Notes: a model not told the origin generated them from the letters alone. A stretch of DNA of 64,000 nucleotides from Caballeronia turbans (GCA_001544655.2 FCOD02000005.1:186001-250000), one strand, 5' to 3'. Positions 33,276 to 42,013 are shown, numbered from the stretch's first letter. Translations and numbers: made by a program.

Positions 33276-34937
33276 TCATTGCGCCTTCGGCTCCTGTGTT
33301 ACCTCGTCCGCCGTCGCGTCATCCTTCAGCGTCGAAGGAAGGGGAATGCCGCGATCCTTGATGTACTGGATCTCGACCGCTCGCTGATCGATGTTGTCGC
33401 GCCAATCGTTGCCAGACAGCTGCGCCGATTCGTCTTCGAGCGTGGACAGACCCGACTCGATGCCGAGCGCCGCGCCCTGGCGTTCTTTCATCGGATCAAC
33501 ATAGCCGCGGCCCGGACCGATCCACCACGCACGCGTATATGCGGCGCGCGCCATCGCGAACTCGGGCGCTCCCGCCGGAAGCGGAAGCTCGCCGATGTCC
33601 ATCATTTCCTCGACCATCGCGCACAGAATGGGTTGCCCGAATCCGCGACCGAAGTCGCTGCGGCGCCGATCGAACGTCTTCCACGCTTCAAGCGCCGCCG
33701 CGCGATACGACGAGTAGTTCACGTCCGCCCAGTTCTGGGTGATCTGTTGCGCCGACATGCCGGTGCCGGCCGCGACATTGCGCAGCATGGCGTTCTCGAA
33801 CTCGGCGAAGTTGCCGGCCGGCCGCGTAGCGGAAACCGTGTTGATCGTCTCGCCGGGAAACAGGATCGGCAAGCGCGCGCCGCCGAGACGGAGATCAGTC
33901 TTGTCGTGAAACTCAGCGCGGGCGTCCTGATAGCCGTTGTATCCATCGACCGCCTCTTCGCCATCGCCAAGCGCCTCGGTGACGAGCTGCTTGTCGAACG
34001 GGCTCGTGACATAGGCGCCAAAGATCGCATTGATAATCGCTGCGTCGAGCTCGGTACCGTCGTACTTGATCAGCATCTTCAGCCGCTGCAGCACGGGCGT
34101 CAGGATGCCCGCGCCGCCGCGATGCTGCGACGCCCGATCGAAGTCATAGTCGTGAACAACGATCGGACGGCCCCAATCTGTTTCGAAGGGAATTCGCTCC
34201 CACGAAACCTGCTTGTTGCCGCTGAACCAGTCTCCCTGATGCGCTTTCCGAATATGCGCGGCGACGGGCGCGCCGTACTCGTCGACCTCGATACCGCCGC
34301 GCATCGTCTGATTGTCGAAATTTTGCTGCGGGTTCGACAGGCGGTCAGGGTCGATCAGTTGCAGAACAGTCGCATAGCGCGCGCCGCGCGGCAGGCGCTC
34401 TGGCATCCACTGAAGGATCGCCAGAGCATCGCCGTCGACGATCTTGTGGCGGAAGGCCAAGCGCATCATCTGCGGAATCGTCAGCTTGCGCTGCGCGTCG
34501 CAGAAATGCGCCGGATCTTCCGACCACGTGCGCCAGCCGGCCTCCAGTGCGCGACCGAATTCGTCCGCCCACATGTGGTCGAACGCCTTGTTGCCGGTCA
34601 TCGCAGCGAGCGCGCGGTGGTCCGGCTTCGAGATCGGTCGGAAGTCTGCACCGATGACGTTGTCGAGGGTGCGCGTGACCGCCGCCGATGCCCAACCGTC
34701 GTTACGCACCAGATCGCGCACGCGCGAGACGATGCGATCGCGATACGGGTTGAGTTCGCCATCCGGCGACCAAAGCACCGGGTTCCAATCGCGCATGTGC
34801 TGGCTGGACATGTCCGCCGCGTCGAATGCGCTGGTGCTGCCGTACCCGCTATAACTGCCGTTAAGCGCGAGCGCACGGCTCTTGCGCTCCGGCAGCGGCT
34901 TCCCGTCCGGACCAAGTAGCTGTACGTTCGATTCCAT
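33276..34937 (-). CDS. portal protein, lambda gpB-like
   Basis: 553 residues, normal for Phage_portal_2. Motifs: SRVRDLVRNDGWASAAVTRTLDNVIGADFR, ARYATVLQLIDPDRLSNP, GIEVDEYGAPVAAHIRK and NFAEFENAMLRNVAAGTGMSAQQI followed by NYSSYRAA (all cited in pieces). Twelve copies form the DNA entry channel. Acidic C-terminus. Confidence 0.92.
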   Translation of the reverse strand: MESNVQLLGPDGKPLPERKSRALALNGSYSGYGSTSAFDAADMSSQHMRDWNPVLWSPDGELNPYRDRIVSRVRDLVRNDGWASAAVTRTLDNVIGADFRPISKPDHRALAAMTGNKAFDHMWADEFGRALEAGWRTWSEDPAHFCDAQRKLTIPQMMRLAFRHKIVDGDALAILQWMPERLPRGARYATVLQLIDPDRLSNPQQNFDNQTMRGGIEVDEYGAPVAAHIRKAHQGDWFSGNKQVSWERIPFETDWGRPIVVHDYDFDRASQHRGGAGILTPVLQRLKMLIKYDGTELDAAIINAIFGAYVTSPFDKQLVTEALGDGEEAVDGYNGYQDARAEFHDKTDLRLGGARLPILFPGETINTVSATRPAGNFAEFENAMLRNVAAGTGMSAQQITQNWADVNYSSYRAAALEAWKTFDRRRSDFGRGFGQPILCAMVEEMMDIGELPLPAGAPEFAMARAAYTRAWWIGPGRGYVDPMKERQGAALGIESGLSTLEDESAQLSGNDWRDNIDQRAVEIQYIKDRGIPLPSTLKDDATADEVTQEPKAQ

Positions 34938-34940
34938 GCG

Positions 34941-35216
34941 TTATCGCCGTGTGAAGGTCATTCGGTTTGCTCTGCGGGGCGAGGCGACGATGCCGAGCTG
35001 CGCCTGCATCAGTTGGATCGCCGCAGCCAGTTCCGCGAGGTTCGCGCGCGTGTAGGTCACCGACCTGGTGCCGTCTCCCTGCGTGTACGAGTAGGACTCG
35101 CCTTGTGCGCCGGTCGACAACTGAATGTAGATCTGCTGCGCATTGGCAAGCGATTGCCGCAGCGCCGTCTGATCCATGCCGGCCAGCAAGCTGCGGCTCG
35201 GGTCGAAGCATCGCAA
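34941..35216 (-). CDS. head-tail joining protein, lambda gpW-like
   Basis: 91 residues. The gpW pattern is present: QQIYIQLSTGAQGESYSY, RSVTYTRANLAELAAAI and a basic tail (PRRANRMTFTRR). The frame starts at TTG 35216 with AGGAG seven bases upstream; an ATG at 35177 would give a size (78) closer to lambda gpW (68). Lies between TerL and portal as in lambda. Confidence 0.85.
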   Translation of the reverse strand: MRCFDPSRSLLAGMDQTALRQSLANAQQIYIQLSTGAQGESYSYTQGDGTRSVTYTRANLAELAAAIQLMQAQLGIVASPRRANRMTFTRR

Positions 35217-35233
35217 AGTGGTTCTCCTATGCT

Positions 35234-37255
35234 TCAGCCGGCGAGCCGCCGAATCCGAGAGCGTTTCTCAGGCTGTGCCTGTTTAATGATCGGTCCGTCC
35301 GGGCGTAGCGGCCGCGCGGCGCTAACGACATCGAGCTCGACCTCCTGCCGCGTCTCCGGGGCAGGCGGCACGAGATCAGCCGGATCCGCCTGCACCGCTT
35401 CGACCCGACGGTTCAACTTCAGGCCCATGTGCATGAGGCCGCACAGCGCCGCGTAGCCATACACCCGAATGTCAAGCGCTTCGTTCGCGCGCCCGGGCGG
35501 CAACTCCCACACGCGAAACTTCTGCCCGTTGGCGAACTTCGTCACCGAGCGCTCAGAGATGAGCTGCGCGAAGTAGTTAATGTCGCGGTCAGTCGGGAAG
35601 TGCATATATCCGGCCGGGTACGTCAGCACGCCGTCGTTGTCTTCCGGATCGCGCCGCAACCTCTCGCGTATCACGTCCTTCGCTGCGTTCACGCCGATGA
35701 TGACCGGCCGGAACGTCGATTTCGTTCGAGACGACGGCCGCTTCGTCGGCCAGACAGGTGACCGCGCGCCACCGCGCGCCGACTCGCCCTTGATCGCCCA
35801 GATGCGGCGCCCGAGCCTCGCTTTCGCGAACTCGTACACCTTCTGCGTATGGTGACCACCGGAGTCGATACACGCGGCGGATACTGCGAAACCGCGACCG
35901 TCCGCGCGCCGCCAGACCCGCTTCAGATACTCGTCGACGCGTTTCCATAGCTCTGCGCTCTCGGGGTCGCCCTCGATGACCGCGTGATCTATGGACCAGC
36001 TTTCCTCGTTGTGTCCCCAGCCGATCGTCTCCAACTCGACGCGATCGTCCTGAACGTCACCGCCGACAGTGATCAGACCGACGCCGTCGGGCACCTCCGC
36101 ATCCCAGACCTCGGTCCGAGCGGCCAGCCTGGTCTCGCTCAGTGCGCGATCGCCGCGATCCTCGTACGGCTCGCCGAGCACGAGGTTGATGAACGTCTGC
36201 CGCGCGAGCGGGTCGTCCTTCACTCGGAGCCATTCAGCAACGAGGTTCGACCAGCACGCGTTCGGGAAAAGGCTGTAGCCGGCCCAGATATGAAACCCGG
36301 CATGCCCCTTGAATGGCTTCGTCGCGCGCCACTCGCCGTTCGTCACCATGTCGGCCTTGTCGGCCTCGTGGATGATGCAGCCGTTGTGCCGGCAGACGTA
36401 ATAGACGCTTTCCGGGATACCGTTACCGTGCTCGTCCTTGTCCCACTTCATGCCGTACGGCGTTTCGGGACTGCCCCATTCGAGCACCTGGTGCTCGCCG
36501 CAGTGCGGACACGCGACGAAGAAATAGCGCTGATCGCTCTCACCGAAGCTCTTTTCGATCCGGCTATAGCCCTTCACCGTCGGCGTCGAGCCGAGCACGA
36601 TCTTGCGATTCCAGAAGGTCTCCGATCGCTTCGTGCCGAGCGCGATCTGATCGCCTTCGTTGCCCGCGCCGTCGACAGGATAGGCATCGACCTCGTCGAA
36701 CATGACGACGCGCGACGTGATCCGCCGAAAGCCCGCCGGGCTGTTAGCGCCGACGAGCGTCAGGCTCGAACCATTGCGGAACGTCTTCGCAAGGATCGTC
36801 TGATCGCTGTTCTTCGCCTTCTGATCGCCCGCGATCGCCGCGAGGACCGGCGTGTCGCGCAGCATCGGCGCGATCTCCGTCTTCGAATAGCTCTCCGCAT
36901 CCTCGACGCGGGGCTGCACGACGAGAATCGGCGAAGGATCCTGGTGGATGAAGAAGCCGACCGCGTGATCCATCAGCTTCGTATAGCCGACTCGGGCCGA
37001 CTTCATGACGCTGATCTTCTCGACGCTGGGGTCGGTTACTGCATCCAGCATGCCCCTCTGATAACCGAACGCCCGGAAGCGGCCGGTCTGCGCACTCGTC
37101 TCGCGCGACAGAACCGCATAACGCTCGGCCCATTCGCTCAACGTAAGCTTGGGCGGCGGCGTTAGGTTCTGGCGAAGCGCCGCCGCGAGGCCCGCCCGCA
37201 ACGCGTCATAGCCGCGCGCGTACCGCCTGGTGCTATTTAGGGTTGCCTGCTCCAT
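35234..37255 (-). CDS. terminase large subunit, lambda gpA-like (GpA family)
   Basis: 673 residues. ATPase P-loop MKSARVGYTK at 84-93, Walker B VVMFDE at 183-188, a zinc-type CPHCGEHQ region and the nuclease part with DVQDDRVELE and DSGGHHTQKVYEFA. It cuts concatemeric DNA and drives packaging, implying cohesive-end (cos) packaging. ATG at 37255 gives the family N-terminus (MEQATLNSTRRYARGYDAL) and overlaps TerS by 23 bp; the frame is open upstream but lies within TerS. Confidence 0.93.
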   Translation of the reverse strand: MEQATLNSTRRYARGYDALRAGLAAALRQNLTPPPKLTLSEWAERYAVLSRETSAQTGRFRAFGYQRGMLDAVTDPSVEKISVMKSARVGYTKLMDHAVGFFIHQDPSPILVVQPRVEDAESYSKTEIAPMLRDTPVLAAIAGDQKAKNSDQTILAKTFRNGSSLTLVGANSPAGFRRITSRVVMFDEVDAYPVDGAGNEGDQIALGTKRSETFWNRKIVLGSTPTVKGYSRIEKSFGESDQRYFFVACPHCGEHQVLEWGSPETPYGMKWDKDEHGNGIPESVYYVCRHNGCIIHEADKADMVTNGEWRATKPFKGHAGFHIWAGYSLFPNACWSNLVAEWLRVKDDPLARQTFINLVLGEPYEDRGDRALSETRLAARTEVWDAEVPDGVGLITVGGDVQDDRVELETIGWGHNEESWSIDHAVIEGDPESAELWKRVDEYLKRVWRRADGRGFAVSAACIDSGGHHTQKVYEFAKARLGRRIWAIKGESARGGARSPVWPTKRPSSRTKSTFRPVIIGVNAAKDVIRERLRRDPEDNDGVLTYPAGYMHFPTDRDINYFAQLISERSVTKFANGQKFRVWELPPGRANEALDIRVYGYAALCGLMHMGLKLNRRVEAVQADPADLVPPAPETRQEVELDVVSAARPLRPDGPIIKQAQPEKRSRIRRLAG

Positions 37256-37811
37256 CGCGAGTGAGTTCTTCGAGTGCTTCTGTGATGACCTCCTGCAACA
37301 TGTCCTGCAACTCGGCAGGCGTCTTGCACCGATGGAGACGCGGAGCCTGTTCCGCGGGAATTGACAGCAGGCGGGTTCGGACCTTGGCGTATTCGGTGCC
37401 GACTGCTTTCGCCACTTCGGCAACGTCGATAACCAGACCGGAGTCGCGGTCGTATTCGAGCTGAGCCTTCAGGCCGAGATAGTTCTCTTTGAAACAGCGC
37501 GCCGCGTCGAAGTCGAGCAGCTCGACGTTGCCCGCGAGAATCCGGTCCGCGACGTCAGCGGCGTCCTCGCGCGCTCCGAGCGTTACCTCGCTCGCTGCCT
37601 GGGTAACAGTCTTGCGTTTGTTACCCTGCGTCGCTTGGGTAACACTTTGGGTAACAGCCGGTGCGCCATCGCGACGGTACTTTTTAAGCAGCGCGTTCGA
37701 CGCGTCGACATCGACTTCATCGCCCGCAAACACAAGCCAGCCGCGCTCCTTCCACTTCGTGACCGTCTTTCGACTGACGCCGTGGAGAACCGCAAACTCG
37801 CTCTGCTTCAT
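37233..37811 (-). CDS. terminase small subunit, Nu1-like
   Basis: 192 residues. N-terminal HTH (MKQSEFAVLHGVSRKTVTKW) of the Nu1/MerR type, a linker rich in VTQ repeats, then helices with NYLGLKAQLEYDRDSGLVIDVAEV typical of Nu1-like subunits. It recognises cos and hands DNA to TerL. Confidence 0.85.
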   Translation of the reverse strand: MKQSEFAVLHGVSRKTVTKWKERGWLVFAGDEVDVDASNALLKKYRRDGAPAVTQSVTQATQGNKRKTVTQAASEVTLGAREDAADVADRILAGNVELLDFDAARCFKENYLGLKAQLEYDRDSGLVIDVAEVAKAVGTEYAKVRTRLLSIPAEQAPRLHRCKTPAELQDMLQEVITEALEELTRDGAGNPK

Positions 37812-37823
37812 CGCTCTGAACTG

Positions 37824-38468
37824 TTACCTGTTACCCAAATTTGAAAAGTTTGTGGCTAGAGAAAGATCGCGCGCGCGCAGTGCCCCTGGGTACGGAAGGG
37901 CGGATGGGACCCGCCGTCGCTTATAGCGGGCACGACATCGACACGCCTCGCTGCAAAAGAGAGTCCCCGCCCTGCGCGCGGTGAAAGATCCCCCGCATTC
38001 CATGCAGTTCTCGAAGCACACGATCGATTGCGGCGCCTTCCGCTTTCTCTCGAGCGCGCAACGATCACATGACATTGGCGTATTAGCGTGCGCCAGATCG
38101 ACATCGCGCGTGACAAGCGCGCCACAATGCTTGCAAGGCGCTGCGCACCTGCGCCATGCCGTGTTGAGCACGTTGGCGCGCCGATCGACGGCACGCAGAT
38201 TGGCGCGGCGATTATCGAGTGCATCCCGATTAATGTGATCCGCGTCGCGCGCGTCGCTCGCATCCATGCCGAGCACGAGACGATGCATTCTGATGGTGCG
38301 GTTCTCGCCGTTCTCGACGACGTTGCGCACGGCGTACACGTGATTACCTGAACCGTTCGGCTTGGCCTTCCACTTCCATTGCGACAGGAACTCGAACATG
38401 TTGTCGTCCACGAGGGCGAACTCGTGCCGTCCGACAGCGTGCCTGCCAGACAGTTTGATCAGTGCCAT
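37824..38468 (-). CDS. HNH endonuclease with zinc ribbons, next to terminase
   Basis: 214 residues. N-terminal AP2/HNH type: WKWKAKPNGSGNHVYAVR, then MHRLVLGMD and DHINRDALDNRRANLR with the HNH His/Asn. The C-terminal half has several CxxC pairs (CKHCG, CDRC, CMECGG, CSEAC). HNH proteins beside terminases can be needed for DNA cutting at packaging; a homing role is the alternative. 12 bp upstream of TerS. Confidence 0.85.
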   Translation of the reverse strand: MALIKLSGRHAVGRHEFALVDDNMFEFLSQWKWKAKPNGSGNHVYAVRNVVENGENRTIRMHRLVLGMDASDARDADHINRDALDNRRANLRAVDRRANVLNTAWRRCAAPCKHCGALVTRDVDLAHANTPMSCDRCALERKRKAPQSIVCFENCMECGGSFTARRAGTLFCSEACRCRARYKRRRVPSALPYPGALRARDLSLATNFSNLGNR

Positions 38469-38476
38469 GGAATTTC

Positions 38477-39166
38477 CTACAGTTTTGCGGTCGCGAGCGC
38501 CTTTGCAAACGCCGCAGCAAACTCGGCGCGATATGTCGATGCGACCACTTCACGGCCGCGCTTGCCGAAGTCGAGATGCTGCTTGACCGGCTGCGCATCG
38601 CCGAAGCGGATCAGCAGTCTCAGATGACTCGTCTTGTTCGCGCCGCGCAGAGCCACGCCGCGCTTGCCGCTGCGCTTGATCGCCTTGACGTCTGTCGGAC
38701 GCTGCCACACGCCACCGATCGATTCGCCGCTCGCCGTCTTGATCGAGCCAACGAAGATGTCGGGCCTGCCTTCGAGACGCTTCAGCGCCGTGCGGCTGAA
38801 GTTGCCGTACTGGTTGAGCAGCGCCATGTCTTTCGGGTTCAGCCACGTCTTGCCCGATCCGATGAGCTTGTGCGTTCCACCGAACTCATACGGCTCAAGA
38901 TACGCGGCGGCGATGTCTTTCACAAAGAGCATCGCCTCCTGCGTGTTCTTGCGTGCGGCCTTCACGCCGATCGAATTGACCGTGAAGGGCGTCGGACGAT
39001 CAAACACTTGAGGGAGGGCCGCTTTCTCGGCGGCCTGAACGCGTTTAGCGACTGCCGTCAGCGCCTCTGCAGACGCGAACGGCAGTTGCTTGCGCTCGTA
39101 ATCGTTGAGCCTCCGCGTCAGCGCGTCAAGATCCGACTGAACGCTGATGCGGATCGGGCTCTGCAT
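38477..39166 (-). CDS. phage structural-type protein, unknown role
   Basis: 229 residues. A helical start (SDLDALTRRLNDYERKQLPFASAEALTAVAK in pieces) followed by PTPFTVNSIGVKAARK and KRLEGRPDIFVGSIK resembles minor tail or tail-completion proteins (gpZ/gp10-like), but it lies upstream of the terminase, far from the tail genes. It overlaps the preceding gene by one base. Identification uncertain. Confidence 0.55.
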   Translation of the reverse strand: MQSPIRISVQSDLDALTRRLNDYERKQLPFASAEALTAVAKRVQAAEKAALPQVFDRPTPFTVNSIGVKAARKNTQEAMLFVKDIAAAYLEPYEFGGTHKLIGSGKTWLNPKDMALLNQYGNFSRTALKRLEGRPDIFVGSIKTASGESIGGVWQRPTDVKAIKRSGKRGVALRGANKTSHLRLLIRFGDAQPVKQHLDFGKRGREVVASTYRAEFAAAFAKALATAKL

Positions 39167-39816
39167 TACTCGCCGTCCTTGATGGTCGGGTGATTCTTGA
39201 GATCGGCCAGACGCTGAATCAGGCGCTGGTATTCGTGCACGGCGCTATTGCCGATCATGCGAACCAGCGCTTCGATCTCGCCGACGATGGTCAGCGGATG
39301 CTCATCCGAGGCAGATCCAGTCTGGGAAGCAGAAAGCGCCGCGTCGGGCTCCCCCGCTTCAGCACTGCCAGCCTCCGCATCAGCGGCGCCACCAGCGTCC
39401 AAAGGGACGGCATCCGACGACACGCTCGACGGCGCTTGCGCATCGAGGTTTGGAGCGGCCGGCGTCGGGTAGAGATCCGACGATGCCGCGCCGCCGGGAT
39501 CAGCGATCGCGTCGTTGACGACGGCGGATTCCTCGCTGGATGCTGCGGGCGAGGTCGAGGACGCGCCCACGGGCTTTCCCACCTCAGCGTCCGTAACCGA
39601 GCCGGTCGCAGACACAGCCGGGTCCTGAGCAGCCTGGGCATCGCCATCCGTCTGGGCTGGCGACGAGGTTGGCTCCCCCACGTTCGCGCTCGGGTCGACG
39701 CCCGCTCCGCTCGCAATCAGATCAGGGATCTCGTCTCGCGTGATCTCGCGAATCGGCGCGACAGCAGCTTCTTCGTTGTCGAAGATGACTTTGGTGTCGG
39801 GATTGAACTTCAGCAT
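39166..39816 (-). CDS. acidic, low-complexity phage protein
   Basis: 216 residues. The first 35 residues look folded (LKFNPDTKVIFDNEEAAVAPIREITRDEIPDLI in pieces). Residues 40-165 are a disordered Ala/Ser/Asp/Pro tract, and the end is a helical tail (EALVRMIGNSAVHEYQRLIQRLADLKNHP in pieces). No family recognised. First gene of the late leftward operon. Confidence 0.6.
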   Translation of the reverse strand: MLKFNPDTKVIFDNEEAAVAPIREITRDEIPDLIASGAGVDPSANVGEPTSSPAQTDGDAQAAQDPAVSATGSVTDAEVGKPVGASSTSPAASSEESAVVNDAIADPGGAASSDLYPTPAAPNLDAQAPSSVSSDAVPLDAGGAADAEAGSAEAGEPDAALSASQTGSASDEHPLTIVGEIEALVRMIGNSAVHEYQRLIQRLADLKNHPTIKDGE

Positions 39817-39828
39817 AGCAACCTCCGA

Positions 39829-39862
39829 AAAGAAAACGCCCCGACATAAGCCGAGGCGTCAA
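39829..39862 (-). terminator. terminator-like hairpin just before the late operon
   Basis: Imperfect stem on the minus strand (ACGCC/GGCGT plus CG pairs) followed by TTTTCTTTTC. It is 13 bp upstream of the first late gene. A 7-bp palindrome CAGGGCA-GT-TGCCCTG lies next to it at 39865-39880. Confidence 0.5.
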
Positions 39863-39920
39863 ATCAGGGCAGTTGCCCTGCCGAGGAGACAAGCGCGAAC
39901 GTGTGCGAGCGCCGCGCAAA

Positions 39921-39956
39921 GCAAAAAGCCCGCTGTCTTTTGACTAGCGGGCTTTC
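39921..39956 (-). terminator. terminator after the DUF2441 cassette
   Basis: GCCCGCT, 11-base loop, AGCGGGC, then TTTTTGC on the minus strand, about 70 bp after the last cassette gene. From 39957 to 40024 nothing else is seen. Confidence 0.75.
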
Positions 39957-40024
39957 AGGGCGCATCTTTCCGGCGATGATTATCTGACAATTTTTTGAGG
40001 ATTACAACTGTTTTCTGAGGTCGT

Positions 40025-40264
40025 CTAGACGAGCACCAGAAAGCCTCCGGAGCCTATCAGTCTAAACAAGACCAGCGATGGACCGTCGTAGTCCGACTCC
40101 CTCAGAACCAGTTTCCCGTTGGCATCCACAACCTCCCGCAACACCGCTTCCACCTGCTCATCGGACAGCCGGAAGCGCGAGGACGTCAAGTTGACATGCG
40201 CTCCGTTTCGTGCGCTAGCCAGCAGCAATGAAAAGGCATGGGCGCCAGGTTCAGCGCGAGCCAT
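40025..40264 (-). CDS. small protein coupled to DUF2441 gene
   Basis: 79 residues. The ATG lies inside the end of the DUF2441 gene (14-bp overlap). Shows RLSDEQVEAVLREVVDANG and a beta-strand end (SLVLFRLIGSGGFLVLV). No family recognised. The overlap suggests coupled translation, as in effector/antidote pairs; this is inference. Confidence 0.6.
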   Translation of the reverse strand: MARAEPGAHAFSLLLASARNGAHVNLTSSRFRLSDEQVEAVLREVVDANGKLVLRESDYDGPSLVLFRLIGSGGFLVLV

Positions 40265-40805
40265 CGTTCTGCTTCACTAGCGAATCACTTCGAGCTTCGA
40301 CGCCGATGACGGCCGGAAGCGGTATCAGCACTTCCCACCGAGGGGGGCTGAGGTTCACCGTCGTCGGCCCTGCCTCGCCGGCCCAATACGCATGAGCCAA
40401 CTCCGAGGTCAGCAAGAGAGACCCGCTGGAGTTGAGAAGCTGCATGTTTGCAATGAAGGCAGCGTTTGGGTCCGCTTCAACCTCAAAGACGCGCGCGTCT
40501 GGAAGCCCGCGTTCACGCTTGAACAATTCCGCTTCGGCTAGCGACCGCCAAGCAAACATAGACGTGAGCCGGGATGGACGTTCGGCAAACGCCGCTCGGC
40601 GGACGTACTCCCACAGCAACTCCATGCCCGGATCGGGCTCGTTCGCCCGGAGACCCGTGTAATAGAAGCCGTGACGAGACACACCGCTGGGGAACAGCAA
40701 ATCATAGTGCTCTTCGCGCCCCACAGGCAGTTGGATTGTTGTAAGCCCAATGGTCTGTCCCGCGAGCAGATGATTGAATCGATCTACATGAAAAAATGTG
40801 GTCAT
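40251..40805 (-). CDS. DUF2441 protein, possible ADP-ribosyltransferase-like
   Basis: 184 residues. It matches DUF2441 as I remember it: FFHVDRFNHLLAGQ at the start, LFPSGVSRHGFYY, ELLWEYVRRAAFAERPSRLTS, then FEVEADPNAAF and a YW.GE segment. The family's FYH start, HG-Y motif and strand order recall ADP-ribosyltransferase folds, but no activity is shown. It sits in a three-gene unit closed by a terminator, between early and late regions, and is visibly less GC-rich than the head genes: a moron-like accessory gene. Confidence 0.7.
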   Translation of the reverse strand: MTTFFHVDRFNHLLAGQTIGLTTIQLPVGREEHYDLLFPSGVSRHGFYYTGLRANEPDPGMELLWEYVRRAAFAERPSRLTSMFAWRSLAEAELFKRERGLPDARVFEVEADPNAAFIANMQLLNSSGSLLLTSELAHAYWAGEAGPTTVNLSPPRWEVLIPLPAVIGVEARSDSLVKQNDGSR

Positions 40806-40850
40806 TCTTCTTTGGTCTTGAACCTATTTCTTTTTCTTGAACGAACTATC

Positions 40851-41045
40851 CTAGCGCTTTTTCTTCGCGCGCTTGCCTGTACGTGGATCGATATTGAAGA
40901 AGGCACCGGCTTCCATCCCTTGCTTTACCCGATCCGCCGAGATTGCTTGCCCGTTTGAAGATCCACAACTAGGACATACCGTCATTGTCTCATCGAGGAG
41001 CGGGGCGACCATCTTGCACGCAAAGCATTCGAAGAACATCGTCAT
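40851..41045 (-). CDS. small zinc-ribbon protein
   Basis: 64 residues from ATG at 41045 (an upstream in-frame start exists at 41069). ECFACKMV and TVCPSCGSS give two CxxC pairs about 19 residues apart, a classic zinc ribbon. It ends in a very basic tail (RTGKRAKKKR). First gene of the cassette with DUF2441; the 46-bp gap before DUF2441 is AT-rich. The 129-bp gap 41046-41174 holds nothing certain. Confidence 0.65.
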   Translation of the reverse strand: MTMFFECFACKMVAPLLDETMTVCPSCGSSNGQAISADRVKQGMEAGAFFNIDPRTGKRAKKKR

Positions 41046-41174
41046 CGCAAACTCCGTTTCGTGACACACGCCTTTCGCCTACGGCGACAAAACGTGCGTT
41101 GATTGGCGAGAAGCATTGAGCGCTCCTTCTCAGTTTAACCCGCGATCTATCCATATGAAATCATCGGTTCCGCT

Positions 41175-41768
41175 TTAGACTGACACCTCGACGCGAATCA
41201 GATGCCTTGCGACGAACATCAGGAAGAGTCGTTCCTTGGCTGCCTGATAAGTTGCGTGCTGGTCGCCCGCTCGACCACTGCTCCACACCTTCCAGCCGCT
41301 TTCCTTGTTGCGCATGCTGGTGCTGATTGCCGCGCGCTGCTCAGGCGGCAGGGCATCGACACAGAGCTGCACCTGCTCGGATTGCTGGTCGTCCGCCCAT
41401 TGGTACGCATCCTCTGCGTCCTCTTCGGCATTGGCGGGCGTCTCGTAGCCGCGGCAGGTCCGATCCTCCGGGCGGTAGAAATGCGCGAGCGTCTCGCGGT
41501 GCGACTGCCGAATCTGCCAGCGATACCACTCCAGCAGCATTTCCTCGATCTGTTCGCTCTGTTCGCTCGTCATGAAAACTCCCTCGTTGTATTTTCTGCA
41601 CCGACGCATCTCGTAGACGCTCAGCGACGCTTTCTGAAATGCCTTGTTGCAAATGAATTTGGTCGTGCCGCCCCAGCGCGAGCGGATCAACTCGGCGCAT
41701 CCGAGGCACGTGCCCGACTGACGCTCTTCGAGCACGATCGCCGGATCCCGGAAGTCGCCGCGCCTCAC
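41175..41768 (-). CDS. hypothetical protein, candidate late-gene regulator
   Basis: 197 residues from GTG at 41768, which overlaps the preceding stop (GTGA). The N-terminal part has scattered Cys (TCLGCAELIRS, FICNK, RRCRKY). The C-terminal part is helical (SEQIEEMLLEWYRWQIRQSHRE, DALPPEQRAAISTSM in pieces) and ends in a compact helical pattern like small Q-type or sigma-like phage regulators. It is the last gene of the early leftward operon, where an antiterminator would be expected; not proven. Confidence 0.5.
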   Translation of the reverse strand: MRRGDFRDPAIVLEERQSGTCLGCAELIRSRWGGTTKFICNKAFQKASLSVYEMRRCRKYNEGVFMTSEQSEQIEEMLLEWYRWQIRQSHRETLAHFYRPEDRTCRGYETPANAEEDAEDAYQWADDQQSEQVQLCVDALPPEQRAAISTSMRNKESGWKVWSSGRAGDQHATYQAAKERLFLMFVARHLIRVEVSV

Positions 41769-42013
41769 ATCGCCACCATGAAACTGATACCCCAGTTCAC
41801 TAGCCACGCGACGAAGCTGTTCCGCAGCTCGGCGTTGCGCGGGAACGGAAACTCGATTTCGAGCGACTCGGCCTCGCTCTCAATCTGGCCGGCGAACGGG
41901 CAACCGTCGAAGGCGATGACCTTGGCACCCGTCACTCCGTCGATGTGCTGCCTGCTTGTGTCGATCAGGCTCTGCGGGACGTCCGAGTATTGGATGTAGG
42001 CGTGTGCGCTCAC
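41765..42013 (-). CDS. hypothetical protein (82 aa)
   Basis: Starts at GTG 42013 overlapping the previous stop. Contains YIQYSDVPQSLIDTSRQHIDG, FDGCPFAGQIESEAESLEI and a hydrophobic end. Not recognised. Confidence 0.6.
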   Translation of the reverse strand: MSAHAYIQYSDVPQSLIDTSRQHIDGVTGAKVIAFDGCPFAGQIESEAESLEIEFPFPRNAELRNSFVAWLVNWGISFMVAM

